Part shown: piece by piece, positions 4,184 to 5,221 of the stretch
Numbering within the stretch: the first letter of the stretch is position 1
How the letters are laid out: each line of letters starts with the position of its first letter
Assembly: GCA_027619675.1 (NCBI GenBank)
Contig: JAQCHG010000180.1
Span: 1-5,221 of the forward strand
Origin: Cyanobacteriota bacterium
Lineage (GTDB): Bacteria; Cyanobacteriota; Cyanobacteriia; Phormidesmidales; Phormidesmidaceae
Reading direction: 5' to 3'
DNA length: 5,221 nucleotides
Made by a program: the position numbers and the translations under genes
The notes under the pieces: model-generated
What the model was told of the DNA's origin: nothing
Databases searched by the model: none
The model's input: the letters and a program-made list of their open reading frames with translations, nothing else

Positions 4184-5221
4184 TTAAGCCAAAGCCTCTA
4201 GCGCCTCTATACCAAGCTGTTGGGGAATCACAATCACAAAGGTGGTGCCGCGCTGGGGTCCCGTTTGCTGGGAGGTAAAACTGAGGCTGCCCTGGTGCTT
4301 TTCAGTCACCACTTGATAGCTGATGGATAGCCCCATGCCCGTGCCTTTGCCCACTGCTTTAGTGGTGAAAAAGGGGTCAAACAACCGGGACTGCAACGCA
4401 GGCGGCACCCCAGGGCCATTGTCAGCAATTTGAATTTCCACTTCCCCAGTGGGGCGGGTGCCCGTGGTAATGGTGATGCGGGGCGGGTCTGCCCCATCGG
4501 GGGCTTCTGCCCTGTCATTAAAGGCCAACCGCTGGGGTTCTAGGGCATCGATCGCGTTGCCCAAAATGTTCATAAACACCTGGTTTAACTGCCCGGCATA
4601 GCACTCCACTAGGGGCAGCTCCCCGTAGTTTTTCACCACCTCCACCGCCGCATAGGCACCATTGGCCCGGAGCAAATTCCCCAAAATTACCAGGGTGCTG
4701 TCGATGCCCTCGTGGAGGTCCACCGCTTTAACCACCGCCTCATCCAGCCGGGAGAACAACCGCAGGGATTTGATAATGCCCTGAATGCGATCGGTGCCGC
4801 CCTCCATGGAGTTCAAAATCTTGGGCAAATCCTCTTGCAAAAACGCCAAATCTACCTTGGCCTCCGCCGCTTTAATACGGGGATCAGCATCCGGGTAACA
4901 GGCATGGTACAGCTCCAATAGCTCAAAGAGGTCATGGACATAGGCTTTGACATGGTTGAGGTTGCCATGGATAAAGCCCACGGGGTTGTTGATTTCATGG
5001 GCAACCCCCGCCACCAGTTGCCCTAGGGAAGACATTTTTTCTGTCTGCACCAATTGCATTTGAGCCTGGTGTAAATCTTCTAGGGCTGCCTCCAGCTCCA
5101 TCGCCTTTTGTTGCAGGGCCATCTCCGCTTCTAGGCGTTCTAGTTCTGCACCGATCCGCGCCGCATAAATCCTGAGAATGGCTTCTTGGCTACTGGCTTC
5201 CCTGTCCGAGAGGGGCTCCGA
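4184..5221 (-). CDS. Sensor histidine kinase with GAF domain, N-terminus beyond the window
   Basis: The frame is open from the window edge with no stop, giving 345 visible residues; the Met at 5120-5122 is internal, not the start. The first 33 visible residues contain ILRIYAARIGAELERLEAE, the typical end of a GAF sensory domain. A coiled-coil linker (about 34-62) leads to the dimerisation domain with phospho-accepting His75 in AHEINNP. The ATPase domain has the N-box FMNILGNAIDAL (Asn218, Asn222), G1 DNGPG (267-271), F-box FDPFFTTK (281-288) and G2 GKGTGMGL (291-298). All catalytic motifs are intact, so this is an active-looking cytoplasmic or peripheral kinase. GAF domains bind tetrapyrroles, nucleotides or other small ligands; the visible part cannot tell which. 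It is followed by the peroxidase gene on the same strand. No matching response regulator is adjacent on this strand; the one at 2848-3549 is a possible but unproven partner. Confidence 0.93.
   Translation of the reverse strand, partial: SEPLSDREASSQEAILRIYAARIGAELERLEAEMALQQKAMELEAALEDLHQAQMQLVQTEKMSSLGQLVAGVAHEINNPVGFIHGNLNHVKAYVHDLFELLELYHACYPDADPRIKAAEAKVDLAFLQEDLPKILNSMEGGTDRIQGIIKSLRLFSRLDEAVVKAVDLHEGIDSTLVILGNLLRANGAYAAVEVVKNYGELPLVECYAGQLNQVFMNILGNAIDALEPQRLAFNDRAEAPDGADPPRITITTGTRPTGEVEIQIADNGPGVPPALQSRLFDPFFTTKAVGKGTGMGLSISYQVVTEKHQGSLSFTSQQTGPQRGTTFVIVIPQQLGIEALEALA

Overview
The window is from a cyanobacterium. Seven perfect copies of the 8-mer GCGATCGC (the HIP1 repeat) lie in 5.2 kb, where chance predicts about 0.1. 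The protein set agrees: a thylakoid-type Rieske protein of the cyanobacterial PetC family, an NADPH-type glutathione peroxidase, and a GAF/histidine kinase of cyanobacterial style. The genus cannot be named from this sequence.

Layout. Bases 1-634 hold no complete gene. They contain an interrupted reading frame (1-249), an AT-rich promoter-like stretch (about 223-258), and a repeat-dense leader. In that leader I see a probable non-autonomous mobile element (MITE-like, 317-484) flanked by an exact 8-bp direct repeat. Removing it and one flank copy restores a 12-bp perfect inverted repeat. Nested inside is a palindromic repeat of a kind common in cyanobacteria.

A probable three-gene transcription unit follows on the + strand: a small DUF2892 membrane protein (635-853), a PetC2-like Rieske iron-sulfur protein (862-1395), and a ten-helix-type BASS/ACR3-superfamily transporter with no cysteine at all (1511-2512). 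A strong stem-loop terminator (2558-2606) closes the unit. Such a set suggests a membrane redox/stress module in which an alternative Rieske subunit is made together with an anion or metalloid transporter. That link is inference.

After a 241-bp gap with no recognised feature comes a response regulator (2848-3549). Its receiver domain is intact, but its C-terminal half resembles a histidine-kinase dimerisation domain that has lost the phospho-accepting histidine. It converges on a - strand pair: a glutathione peroxidase (3650-4114) and, 69 bp upstream of it, a GAF-histidine kinase (4184 to the window edge, N-terminus missing). A 22-bp perfect palindrome containing HIP1 sits between the convergent genes. 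The response regulator, kinase and peroxidase may share a redox-signalling role, but only their proximity supports this.
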